Source: Desulfatiglans sp.
GTDB lineage: Bacteria; Desulfobacterota; DSM-4660; Desulfatiglandales; HGW-15
Direction: 5' to 3'
Length of the DNA stretch: 64,000 nt
Assembly: GCA_012513605.1 (NCBI GenBank)
Contig: JAAZBV010000088.1
Span: 1-64,000 of the forward strand
Positions within the stretch are counted from its first letter, which is position 1, and each line of letters starts with the position of its first letter. Of this stretch, positions 43,586-51,706 are shown one piece after another. The notes below the pieces were generated by a model. The model had not been told where the DNA came from. It worked only from the letters and a program-made list of their open reading frames with translations, and ran no database searches. Position numbers and translations under genes: made by a program.

Positions 43586-44035
43586 CTACCTGATTAATTG
43601 TGTAATGGCGTACAGGCTGATAATATGGCTTGCCTGATCGACTATATTAATCAGCAGCCATATTTTCAGATTATTGAAATTCATCTTCTCTGGGTCTTTA
43701 GTCTTTCCCCTGATCCAGTCGAAAAACTCAGACCTTTTCACATGTACCTTGCCTGGACCAAACAGCCTCTTCTCTGTGTTCGACCTGATCAAATCAATAA
43801 AAACATGAATACAAAAGAGAAAAACAGCGCCTTTGAGCCAATCCTGTTCTCCGGGGCAGAGGTATAACATTACACCTGCCATAAACCCGTGAATCAGGCC
43901 GTGTATCATCTGCCCTGACATTTGGGTTAAAAACCCTGAACCCCTTTTTAAAATGGCGAGCTTATGGGAGCCGAAAATAACATCACCCAGAATATGAGCC
44001 GCCAGCAGAAAGATAAATATATAGAATGTTCTCAA
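43586..44035 (-). CDS. DUF3307-like membrane protein
   Basis: The frame opens at 44221, inside the neighbouring methyltransferase gene, but the first part looks like shadow translation. A TTG at 44035, preceded by GAGGA, starts the hydrophobic part: LRTFYIFIFLLAAHILGDVI, which matches the DUF3307 start pattern (membrane helix with His and Asp). About 149 residues, four or so transmembrane helices (with MAGVMLYLC, GAVFLFCIHVFIDLI and IWLLINIVDQASHIISLYAI). Function of DUF3307 is unknown. Start choice is inferred. Confidence 0.5.
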   Translation of the reverse strand: MRTFYIFIFLLAAHILGDVIFGSHKLAILKRGSGFLTQMSGQMIHGLIHGFMAGVMLYLCPGEQDWLKGAVFLFCIHVFIDLIRSNTEKRLFGPGKVHVKRSEFFDWIRGKTKDPEKMNFNNLKIWLLINIVDQASHIISLYAITQLIR

Positions 44036-44135
44036 GCCTTCCTCGTGAATAATTTTCAGCTGAGCAGATCTTAATCCGGTACAATAAAGCGCATTGTCCT
44101 CGTTACAATACTTCACCCAATCTGTAGTTTCAATA

Positions 44136-44894
44136 TCAAAACATCGGCATTTTCCGGAACAGATATATCGCCCACCCCAGCGTTTCCCGTCCCCACTTAA
44201 GATAGGCTCTCTTACCTTCACGCGCTCGCTTCAGCACGCTCTCTACATCCGGATCAGCGGGATGATCCATTGCCCAGGTTTCAGCAGCATACCACTGCAA
44301 CCCTTCATATCTATCCCAGTCATCCTGGCTGCTTACAAGTGTGTAGACCAAATCCAGACCGAGTTCCCGCCCGACCTCTGCATTCTGATAATGTGTCCCG
44401 AAATCGTTCCGTGCAATTCCTATCGCCTCTAAGTACTCTTTTTCCGGTTCATGCCGAAAGTAAGGCTCTCCCACAATAATCCAACCTCCCGGTGCTGCCA
44501 TCTTCATCAGCTCGCTCAACGTCCCTCGATGCCCGCCATAAATCCAGCTTGCGCCGATGCAGGCTGCCAGATCAAAGCTCTCAAAGGTCTCCGGGACATA
44601 CTTTGCCCCATCCATCTCTAATAAATTAAGTTTAACATCCGGAACACGCTCTTGATGTTTTTTGCGGGCATCAGCAATATGATAGGGAGATAACTCAACT
44701 CCTGTCCCTGTAATTTGCCGGTGCCGCTCTACAAGTCTGATAATAAACTCACCCTTTCCGGTGGCGATATCAAGCACCCGTGCCCCGGGTTTCAGAGTCA
44801 GAAGTGTGATAAGCTGTTCAATCTTCTCAAGACTCATCGGGTTACAGAGAATGTGCTCCCGATGAGTTATGTTAAAGTACTTCCACATGTCCAT
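44136..44894 (-). CDS. Class I SAM-dependent methyltransferase
   Basis: This 252-residue protein has a Rossmann-type methyltransferase domain: ARVLDIATGKGEFIIRLVER (motif I) with GTGVELSPYHIADARKK (motif II acidic residue), and FDLAACIGASWIYGG further on. It ends with a C-terminal extension of about 90 residues that may bind substrate. Substrate not predictable. GGAGAGA precedes the ATG. It sits 130 bases downstream of the ribbon-helix-helix gene on the same strand. Confidence 0.82.
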   Translation of the reverse strand: MDMWKYFNITHREHILCNPMSLEKIEQLITLLTLKPGARVLDIATGKGEFIIRLVERHRQITGTGVELSPYHIADARKKHQERVPDVKLNLLEMDGAKYVPETFESFDLAACIGASWIYGGHRGTLSELMKMAAPGGWIIVGEPYFRHEPEKEYLEAIGIARNDFGTHYQNAEVGRELGLDLVYTLVSSQDDWDRYEGLQWYAAETWAMDHPADPDVESVLKRAREGKRAYLKWGRETLGWAIYLFRKMPMF

Positions 44895-45023
44895 TGTATC
44901 TCTCCTTTATTCATGCCAGTTACACTCGCGCAAGATTAACTGGTCTGGTGATTTTTTTATTTAAATTGCAGGCTTGAAACTTATTGGTTTTCTGAAACAG
45001 TTTTGTTCTGACAGTTTTACTGC

Positions 45024-45260
45024 CTATAGCCGATCATATTCCTCTGGTTCTGAATCAGGAACTTTTTTAAGCACATCCCTGAATTTCTTCAAACTTGCCC
45101 TTTTGGCCCTTGTTTCTATGTATTCTTCAGTTAGCAAGGCAGACATTTTTTCCGCGGCAGCAGATGCTAAAAACTGATTAATGGAGATTCCCTCTTGTTT
45201 AGCTAACTGTTTTATTTTTTCATGCAGAGCGTTTGGGATTCTAAGACTTAATGTGCTCAT
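45024..45260 (-). CDS. Orphan ribbon-helix-helix (HicB-type) antitoxin-like protein
   Basis: The 78-residue protein starts at ATG 45260, preceded by AGGAGTGATAAA; an upstream extension to 45305 lacks a Shine-Dalgarno. The N-terminal MSTLSLRIPNALHEKIKQLA is a ribbon-helix-helix DNA-binding motif, followed by EGISINQFLASAAAEKMSAL as the second helix pair, and a C-terminal disordered acidic tail. Such proteins usually pair with a toxin gene, but no toxin-like frame follows in the 130 bases before the methyltransferase gene. It may use the nearby ParE toxin's operator. Confidence 0.75.
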   Translation of the reverse strand: MSTLSLRIPNALHEKIKQLAKQEGISINQFLASAAAEKMSALLTEEYIETRAKRASLKKFRDVLKKVPDSEPEEYDRL

Positions 45261-45328
45261 TTTATCACTCCTATCTCGGTAAGGAATTGGGTTGAAACCC
45301 AACATACCATGCTGATCTTAAATAATAA

Positions 45329-45655
45329 TTATGCCTCCAATAGCCTCCTCTGTAAAAGCGACTGCATATCACGACGACCATCTGCTATCAGTAGAACATA
45401 GACTTTCATTTTGCTGACTCGATAAATGATACGATATGGCTTGAAAAATATTTCACGGTACTCCTGAATCCCAAGTGAGAGAAGTTCTTTCGGGTATATG
45501 CCCCGATCAGGGTATTCCGATAAAGATGAGAAGCTTTTCTCAATCTGCTGTAAAACATATTCAGCCTTTCTGGGTGAATCGTTTATTAATATATAGTCAT
45601 AAATCTCTGCAAGATCAGATGCGGCGTCTTTAGTCAGAAAGACCGTAAACCTCAT
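45329..45655 (-). CDS. ParE/RelE-type toxin
   Basis: This 108-residue protein has the ParE/RelE fold: FTKDAASDLAEIYDYI-like opening (FLTKDAASDLAEIYDYI here), LSEYPDRGIYPKEL in the middle, and the conserved YREIFFKPYRIIYRVSKMKV strand. ParE toxins inhibit DNA gyrase; RelE members cleave mRNA. The sequence lies closer to ParE in pattern, but this is a judgement by eye. The ATG overlaps the antitoxin stop (TAATG), showing translational coupling. Confidence 0.85.
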   Translation of the reverse strand: MRFTVFLTKDAASDLAEIYDYILINDSPRKAEYVLQQIEKSFSSLSEYPDRGIYPKELLSLGIQEYREIFFKPYRIIYRVSKMKVYVLLIADGRRDMQSLLQRRLLEA

Positions 45656-45930
45656 TATTTATTCCCCTGTCTGGCTCTGATATTTTTTATCACATCTTCA
45701 GCAGTAAAAACCTTTCCGTCCTCAATCTGTTTTACTCCCAATGACAGCATCTTTAATAAGGCAATAGTTTCCTGAGTCTGTTCAAAGCTTTTTATGTCCT
45801 GCATAACTACTTTAGCTTCGCCATTCTGTGTGATAACCAGTGGCTGCTGCTCTTTTGAAAGGTTTCTTACTATTTCGGCAGCATTGGCCTTCAGATAACT
45901 GATAGGTTTAATCTGGTTTGAATATTTCAT
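45655..45930 (-). CDS. Phd/YefM-type antitoxin
   Basis: The 91-residue antitoxin starts at ATG 45930 (GGAGGTTATT just upstream). SYLKANAAEIVRNLSKEQQP and LVITQNGEAKVVMQ form the Phd/YefM DNA-binding domain; the C-terminal part (IEDGKVFTAEDVIKNIRARQ) wraps the toxin. It neutralises the ParE-type toxin encoded next and represses their promoter, probably through the CTGATC operators at 45946-45970. Confidence 0.88.
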   Translation of the reverse strand: MKYSNQIKPISYLKANAAEIVRNLSKEQQPLVITQNGEAKVVMQDIKSFEQTQETIALLKMLSLGVKQIEDGKVFTAEDVIKNIRARQGNK

Positions 45931-45945
45931 AATAACCTCCATTGG

Positions 45946-46005
45946 CTGATCAAGATCAGTAACTGATCAGGACTTAATTTAGTCCATAAACAGGTCAGGT
46001 GTCAA
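45946..46005 (-). promoter_or_regulatory. Promoter and operator of the Phd/ParE module
   Basis: On the minus strand TTGACA (46005-46000) and TAAATT (45981-45976) are 18 bases apart. Downstream toward the antitoxin gene lie three half sites: CTGATC (45946-45951), GATCAG (45954-45959) and CTGATCAG (45963-45970), giving overlapping palindromes. An additional GGACT-6-AGTCC repeat (45970-45985) overlaps the -10 box. This fits the autoregulation expected of Phd/ParE modules. Confidence 0.65.
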
Positions 46006-46229
46006 GCAACAACATTTATAATACAGGGATCGATCATAGCCTTTGAATTATCTATCCCGTGATATGAATCGCAATGATTTACTAATTGAGACAATACACG
46101 ACCAGTGCCACATCCAAGTTCTAACACTGATGAATTAATTGACGGGATATGATCAAGATAAAAAGAAATATCATCATATGGCAGAGACCATAGATCAAAA
46201 TATTTTGCTGTTTTTTCTCTAATGTCCAT
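46002..46229 (-). pseudogene. Truncated class I methyltransferase
   Basis: This 75-residue frame begins like a SAM methyltransferase (SVLELGCGTGRVLSQLV is motif I, then YHGIDNSKAMID for motif II) and stops soon after, at a position where the core fold is only a third complete. The last residues (PCIINVVA) are unlike the family and are encoded by DNA that already belongs to the toxin-antitoxin promoter (the -35 box is at 46000-46005). It looks like a gene cut at a recombination junction. ATG at 46229 has no strong ribosome binding site. It is upstream of the Phd/ParE module on the same strand. Confidence 0.7.
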
Positions 46230-46412
46230 TAATTTAGATTATCCATGTGGAAATTGAAATGATGTTCATTTATATAATATCCTTTGAGTAATTAAACTGT
46301 TAAGCATTGTCCTCTATTCCGTGTAATGCGTATATGGATTGTGTAGGCATGCCTAACCCTTTAATGGGTAACACCCATGCTTTACCTATTCAATAATTAA
46401 AAACCGATACCA

Positions 46413-49400
46413 TTATTTACTCCTAGCAGTAAAGTCTATCCCAATAATCTCTATTTTTTGAATAGTCGGGTGTCTATGCATTATTTTTTCTAGATCTTCT
46501 TTTAATGCGTTTACAAAATTCAGAAATGTCATTGATTTGCTATTATGGACATTTCTCCAATTACTTTTTTTTCTTCCATTGCAGACTATTAGAAAAATAC
46601 CATATCTTGAAACACGCATGTATTGCCCAATAAGTTGGTTCTCAATACGTTCAATCAATTGTTTATGTGACCATTTGTCAGCAATTTTTAATTCAACAGG
46701 AACCGGAGCCGTTACCAAAGGGGTATTAAACCTTATATCAGTTCTTGTTGCATCTGCGAACTCCTCTTCGGAGCCAATTGTATAAAGAGATCGTGAGGAT
46801 TTACGCAACCTGTTTGCAAAAACTGTCCGAATTTCTGTTTCGTTTATTAATCTTTTAAGTAAAACGGCTTCACTCTCATCGCCATCTTCTATATCATGTT
46901 TCAAATCGTCCAATTGATTCAAGGCGATATTAAAAAGATCACTTTCTGTCCGAGGAGTTGTAAGGAGAGAAAGTGAAAATGCTGCGACAGAACTCTCTTC
47001 CCAGGGTTCAAACTCTGAATCTAGAGATACACGTTCTTTTGCCAAAAAATGCATCCTGTCTTTTAAAAATCTATTCTTAGAATTTTTTGACAGGTAAACA
47101 AGAATGTCATATGAAGTTTTTCCAGGTGTTTTATAAACCAACTCCAATAAATGCGATCGAGCTTCTTGTGCATGGTCACGTTGGTTTGGTGTATAACCGC
47201 CTGTTTTCAGGGGATTATCATCTTCTACTTTAATAAAATCATAGATAAAAGGAACAAGTTCTTGTAATACCTCTATTCTTTCATAATCTCTGTAAGGTGC
47301 ACTGTATCGTCTATCACCATGGCTTGTGAAAGCTGAACAAAAATCCACCATGGTTTCAATTCTCTCTTTTTTGTTTGAAATGCTTTCAATCAATTTCTTT
47401 AGGGCATAGCATCCTTTCAGCCCGTCTATATAAAATAAAACAATAAGCCATGTAATTTTTCGTTTTTTTTCTGTAGCGGCCTTAAACCTGTTAGAGGCAA
47501 GTTTTATTAATTGATTATTTTTATTCGTTTGTCTTTGCTCCATTAAGATGATTGATATTGCATTGTCAAAAACGATATCATTCACAGGCTCTTTTTCCTT
47601 GATAAGCTTGAGTATAATGTTTATATACCTTTCTTTTATATCTTTTCCATACCTTAATGCAGACAAAGTATGTGCATGATTTTCAGTCACTGGGCTAGCA
47701 TGAAGCTCATATTTCAGTTCATTTTCAATAACCTTTTTAACAATATCAGGAAATGCCCTTTGCAGATCACCAAACCATGATGGAAAACCATTTAGCTCAA
47801 AGAGGGAATAATGGGCGGCTATTTCTGCTTCATCTTTGGTTAATTTACTAGACCATTCCAGATCATCATGCGACTCAATTGAAAGACCGGTTAAACCTAT
47901 TATCCTTGCCCATGGGATAGTACTGCTTGTTCTCCTTTCCGCATAACTAAATGGATCATATTTACGCCAATATGCAACACAACCATCTCGAAAATTTTTT
48001 GCTACCTCGAATCCAAATTCTTTTTCAAGAGAATGCCAATTTGAATAACTCCAGCTATGACTTGATCCCTTATTTGTTTCCTTTAACCGTTCGTAAAGAT
48101 AAACAGATCGTGAAAATATTTCTCCCTTATATGCATCACCTAATTTTTTAATTTCGTCAGGATTTTTTTTCAATGCTTCTGCCCATTCTATGCGATTATC
48201 CACCTGTTGTTTTTCTTGCCTTTTTTGACTTTGTTTTCTATCTTTCTCACGCTTATTCCATTTTATTTGTTCTTCTGTTAATGGTGGGTGTAAAAAATTC
48301 AGAAATTCTTTTTCAAGGGCGGGTATCCCTTTGACAGATTGCTTGATACGTTCTCGTAACTTCTTTGGCTTTTTTTCGTTTACATAAACCTGGAATATCG
48401 CTGATAAAATGATCAACTTATCAATCGTCTCATCTCTTTTAAAAAAATCATCAAAGAGCATTTCTAAATTATCTACTGTTGGCACCCATATTTTATCTAT
48501 TTCCCAACTTACCTGCCACCAAGAAGTAGGATTATTACCATTTTTTCTATTCCGTTCTATGCCTATTGCATGCCAGAATAATGCATACTTAAATTCTTCC
48601 CAGGTATTTACGTCTTCAAGAAGTTTTTCCCGGTCATGGAAATAGTAATCAACATTATGTCGGGCAATTATAAAATTTAAAAACAGATCTAATACTATCG
48701 AATCGAAAGAAAAATAACACCTCTGTCGTATTAGGATATTTGAAAGCCTAACTGCTATCGGTAACAACCAAAAGTATTTATCAGAGATCTCACAATTAAA
48801 GGTATTTATGAATGGTTGTTTCTTAAGAAGGATATATAATCCCTTTATAAGTTTTATAACATCTTTTTCAGATATAACTGCTTTGTCGATCATTTCTTCT
48901 AAATGAAATTGAAGAGATGTTGATGAGTCTTTATCAGGTTGCTTAACAATTTTAAAAATCTTTAAAAGCTGTGAGATTGATAGGATGTCAGGAAAGAAGA
49001 GACTACAAATTTCCCCAACTATTGCAGAATCAAGATGGTTAATATTATTACTGAGTGCATTTACCAGATTTTGTTTTTGCTTGGTTGTACCACTGGAGGC
49101 AACAGCTCGTAATGCAAGTATCCTGTTATAGTTTTTTATTTGGTTATCAATAGCAAAAGAAATGGCAATCTCTGTGCTGTCGGATATCTTTCCCTGCCAT
49201 ATTATTTTTAAAAGCAATGAACAAGTATCATCATTGTTTCTATATTTTTTTAGCAGTTTATTTACTGTGTATGACAATGAAGGATCAGCTAGACGCCTAA
49301 CCATCGAAACATCAAACGATGTCCCGGTATATTCTCTATCAGAATAAAACTCTGCAAACTCAACCAGAAGTGATTTCCTGAATTCTACAGGTAATGAGGA

Positions 49401-50720
49401 TGGATCTCCATGTTCAATAAGAACTTCGGGCGCGATTTTTCGTATCTTGTTTTTTATTTCATCATCCCATAACGCGATCCATGCAGCTATCGGTCTCATA
49501 GAAGGAATAACAACCTCAACACCATACTTCTCGTTAAAAATAATACCTTCTATGAATCGTCTTGATCTACCTAAATTAATAAGTCTCCTAACCCAACTAG
49601 CAGCCAGATATTCGCGAACAGATCTTTCATGAAACTTTACAGTGCCATATATTGCCACATCAAAAATTGGTCTATCCAGAAGAATTTGTATTTTATCAGA
49701 AGCCCATTCAGGGAGTGCTTCTTTTGGGCTTATTGATATATTGTCTAATTCACAATCTATCGGTATATCAGGCAGGAGAAAATAATTCTTCTTTAATAAT
49801 GTCACTGCCGCGGCAAGTCGCTCAGCCCCAAATAAAGCATCTTCGGGGGATAAGGGTCTCGCTTCATCACGATTAGGGTCCATTTCAATGAGTTTCTTTT
49901 GTATATTGAATTCCAGCATTTCATAATGTGAACCCAGTTGATTGTTTGATTTCCAAAAGGAAATTAAATCCAACAGGTCTTGTGGCCGCTCTGCAAATAT
50001 TTGTGCATCTGATCTCTCAATCGCTTCAATAAAACTACTTGTATTTTCAATGCCTTTGTATGAAGCAAACTTTTTAATCTGCTGGTCATCAAGGGGAGCA
50101 AGCTGGAAGACCACATGATTTTTTAACCCTCTCGTTCTATTGATATGCTCTGTGTTAGTTGATATATTTTCTTCACCTTCTTCATCATCTTCAGATTTAA
50201 TTTGGGGAAAATACCTTAAAAATAAATTTAAATCAGCTGTTGCCCTCCAGTTACTGACCCTGCAAGAAATGTAAATTTTTGCTCTATCTAAATTATTAAC
50301 GATAGCACTTGAAAAATGATTAAGTGCCAGTTCATATGCATTTCGTCGGGTTAGTCGTGCCTCATCAACTGAATCCAGAAAGAAATAGGCTATTTCGTTA
50401 CCCGCCCTCCAGCTATCTAATTCCTGAGATGAACCAATTTCAATAGCACCGTGGAGACCAAAATCATTAATAGCCTCTATCCTGTAAAAAAAGGCTAATT
50501 TATTATCTTTACGTAATTTTTTAGCAGCCTCCATTAATTCTGTAGTTTTACCTGTACCGGGTTCTGCAAGTATTACAACCCTATCTTTCTTAATCAACTC
50601 ATCCCATAAATATTCTTTCCCAATTCCAAATGAAAAAAGAACTCGTATATTCTCAGGGTCATTTTCTTTATCTGCTTCCACGGGCCAGAATTTTCTATTT
50701 AAGTCTATGTAATCGATCAT
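46413..50720 (-). CDS. Giant STAND/NACHT-like P-loop NTPase, candidate defence protein
   Basis: This product of about 1435 residues has an N-terminal NTPase region: Walker A LAEPGTGKTT (about 51-60) and Walker B YFFLDSVDEA (about 112-121, with the D-D/E pattern of NACHT-like proteins), followed by a sensor-like region (YISCRVSNWRA). The rest is a long alpha-helical, repeat-like region with scattered Lys-, Glu- and Asn-rich helices and no transmembrane helix; its end reads IEIIGIDFTARSK. A TTG at 50759 opens the frame; ATG 50720 is a more usual start; no good Shine-Dalgarno is seen for either. Such STAND proteins often sense phage components. The codon and base use is visibly more AT-rich than the neighbours, suggesting transfer. 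It lies downstream of the dCTP deaminase gene. Confidence 0.75.
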   Translation of the reverse strand: MIDYIDLNRKFWPVEADKENDPENIRVLFSFGIGKEYLWDELIKKDRVVILAEPGTGKTTELMEAAKKLRKDNKLAFFYRIEAINDFGLHGAIEIGSSQELDSWRAGNEIAYFFLDSVDEARLTRRNAYELALNHFSSAIVNNLDRAKIYISCRVSNWRATADLNLFLRYFPQIKSEDDEEGEENISTNTEHINRTRGLKNHVVFQLAPLDDQQIKKFASYKGIENTSSFIEAIERSDAQIFAERPQDLLDLISFWKSNNQLGSHYEMLEFNIQKKLIEMDPNRDEARPLSPEDALFGAERLAAAVTLLKKNYFLLPDIPIDCELDNISISPKEALPEWASDKIQILLDRPIFDVAIYGTVKFHERSVREYLAASWVRRLINLGRSRRFIEGIIFNEKYGVEVVIPSMRPIAAWIALWDDEIKNKIRKIAPEVLIEHGDPSSLPVEFRKSLLVEFAEFYSDREYTGTSFDVSMVRRLADPSLSYTVNKLLKKYRNNDDTCSLLLKIIWQGKISDSTEIAISFAIDNQIKNYNRILALRAVASSGTTKQKQNLVNALSNNINHLDSAIVGEICSLFFPDILSISQLLKIFKIVKQPDKDSSTSLQFHLEEMIDKAVISEKDVIKLIKGLYILLKKQPFINTFNCEISDKYFWLLPIAVRLSNILIRQRCYFSFDSIVLDLFLNFIIARHNVDYYFHDREKLLEDVNTWEEFKYALFWHAIGIERNRKNGNNPTSWWQVSWEIDKIWVPTVDNLEMLFDDFFKRDETIDKLIILSAIFQVYVNEKKPKKLRERIKQSVKGIPALEKEFLNFLHPPLTEEQIKWNKREKDRKQSQKRQEKQQVDNRIEWAEALKKNPDEIKKLGDAYKGEIFSRSVYLYERLKETNKGSSHSWSYSNWHSLEKEFGFEVAKNFRDGCVAYWRKYDPFSYAERRTSSTIPWARIIGLTGLSIESHDDLEWSSKLTKDEAEIAAHYSLFELNGFPSWFGDLQRAFPDIVKKVIENELKYELHASPVTENHAHTLSALRYGKDIKERYINIILKLIKEKEPVNDIVFDNAISIILMEQRQTNKNNQLIKLASNRFKAATEKKRKITWLIVLFYIDGLKGCYALKKLIESISNKKERIETMVDFCSAFTSHGDRRYSAPYRDYERIEVLQELVPFIYDFIKVEDDNPLKTGGYTPNQRDHAQEARSHLLELVYKTPGKTSYDILVYLSKNSKNRFLKDRMHFLAKERVSLDSEFEPWEESSVAAFSLSLLTTPRTESDLFNIALNQLDDLKHDIEDGDESEAVLLKRLINETEIRTVFANRLRKSSRSLYTIGSEEEFADATRTDIRFNTPLVTAPVPVELKIADKWSHKQLIERIENQLIGQYMRVSRYGIFLIVCNGRKKSNWRNVHNSKSMTFLNFVNALKEDLEKIMHRHPTIQKIEIIGIDFTARSK

Positions 50721-50803
50721 TTTTATTTTTAAATTATTGTTAATACTTTTGAATTTCAATCAGCAAAAAAACAGCCAGTCGCACTTAATTGCCTGATTGT
50801 GCC

Positions 50804-51325
50804 TTATTTATTAAAATCTCTGTACAATAAACTGGGTTGAATGCCATGGTTGTTCTGATATTTACCACTTGAATATTCTTCATATTCCCCTTCAATAGTA
50901 TGGTAATAAATCTGGCAAACTTCCACACCTGAATAGACTCTTATCGGTTGAATACTGAATATTTCCAGTGTCCAGAATCCTTTGAAACCAACATCACCAA
51001 ATCCTGCTGTGACATGTATAAAAAGCCCAAGTCTTCCTACTGATGAACGACCTTCAAGCATAGGAACTAAATTATGTGTTTCGGTATATTCAATTGTTCT
51101 TCCAAGATATAACCGGCCCGGTTCTAATACCAACCCTTCTTGAGGAATAGATAATTTCGTAAACCTATTAGCCTTTTTCATATCAAGTGGAAAATCATCA
51201 TACACTAAAAGTTCATCATGTAATGACAGGTTGTAGCTATTCGGATTGAGTTTATTTTTATCATACGGGTCAATGATGATATCATTGCCGATCCTTGAAG
51301 CGATTTCTTTTCCTGACAGGATCAT
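50804..51325 (-). CDS. dcd: dCTP deaminase
   Basis: This enzyme of 173 residues converts dCTP to dUTP (or dUMP in bifunctional members), feeding dTTP synthesis or, in defence systems, depleting dCTP. MILSGKEIASRIGNDIIIDP, LNPNSYNLSL and the trimer/active-site segment GRSSVGRLGLFIHVTAGFGD are diagnostic, with YWTLEI-like FWTLEIF holding the catalytic Glu. ATG 51325 is preceded by AAGGA at six bases; an upstream frame to 51358 is not needed. The stop lies only 45-85 bases upstream of the giant NTPase gene on the same strand, so the two are probably co-transcribed. As a 173-residue enzyme of the housekeeping type it could equally be the cell's own dcd. Confidence 0.92.
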   Translation of the reverse strand: MILSGKEIASRIGNDIIIDPYDKNKLNPNSYNLSLHDELLVYDDFPLDMKKANRFTKLSIPQEGLVLEPGRLYLGRTIEYTETHNLVPMLEGRSSVGRLGLFIHVTAGFGDVGFKGFWTLEIFSIQPIRVYSGVEVCQIYYHTIEGEYEEYSSGKYQNNHGIQPSLLYRDFNK

Positions 51326-51440
51326 TTGCATTCCTTTCTTTTTACTACTGAGGTACAACAGGCATTAATAGGATTCTTGTTTTGTAAAGATTGGGCATTA
51401 TCAAAAAGAACCGGTGTTATGTCAATAGGATATTAATGAA

Positions 51441-51584
51441 GCGTTCAGCTATCAGCCTTCAGTCAAGTCTTTTAAAATCATTTTTTTGATTCTCTTACAC
51501 TATCCTCTTGAACATCTTTTCAAGCTCTGTATAGCTGATCCTTTTATAAAAAGGTCTTCCGCGTGGGCAAGTTGGTTGCAAGAT
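51441..51584 (-). pseudogene. Decayed copy of the mutL 3' end
   Basis: This 144-base segment is about 85% identical by eye to 53981-54123, which covers the last 30 or so codons of mutL plus 54 bases of downstream DNA. The minus-strand translation gives GRPFYKRISYTELEKMFKRI (followed by V and stop) versus GRPVYKKISYTELEKMFKRI in the intact gene. One extra base breaks the frame before GRP. The similarity ends sharply at 51584. Confidence 0.8.
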
Positions 51585-51653
51585 AAATAAAAAAAATGGG
51601 GCGCTGTTGTTATCAGGTTTTACTATAAAACCTTATAATCTCACAACGCCCCA
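51584..51653 (-). terminator. Intrinsic terminator after the M48 peptidase gene
   Basis: Outer arms TGGGGCG (51597-51603) and CGCCCCA (51647-51653), with an inner AGGTTTT / AAAACCT stem, form a long hairpin. On the minus strand it is followed by a run of eight or more U (51596-51589). It lies 54 bases after the peptidase stop. Confidence 0.75.
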
Positions 51654-51706
51654 CTAATAACTATTCTTAAACAAACGGATCAAGCTGCCTATTTTTTAAA
51701 CATCAT

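Noticed and set aside
44036-44221. N-terminal extension of the DUF3307-like frame
   Set aside because: It overlaps the methyltransferase gene and translates to non-conserved sequence; start at 44035 preferred.
45261-45305. Upstream extension of the ribbon-helix-helix protein
   Set aside because: ATG 45260 has a good Shine-Dalgarno; the extension MLGFNPIPYRDRSDK is not conserved-looking.
46349-46381. Hairpin downstream of the giant NTPase as terminator
   Set aside because: Short arms, internal loops and no U tract on the minus strand.
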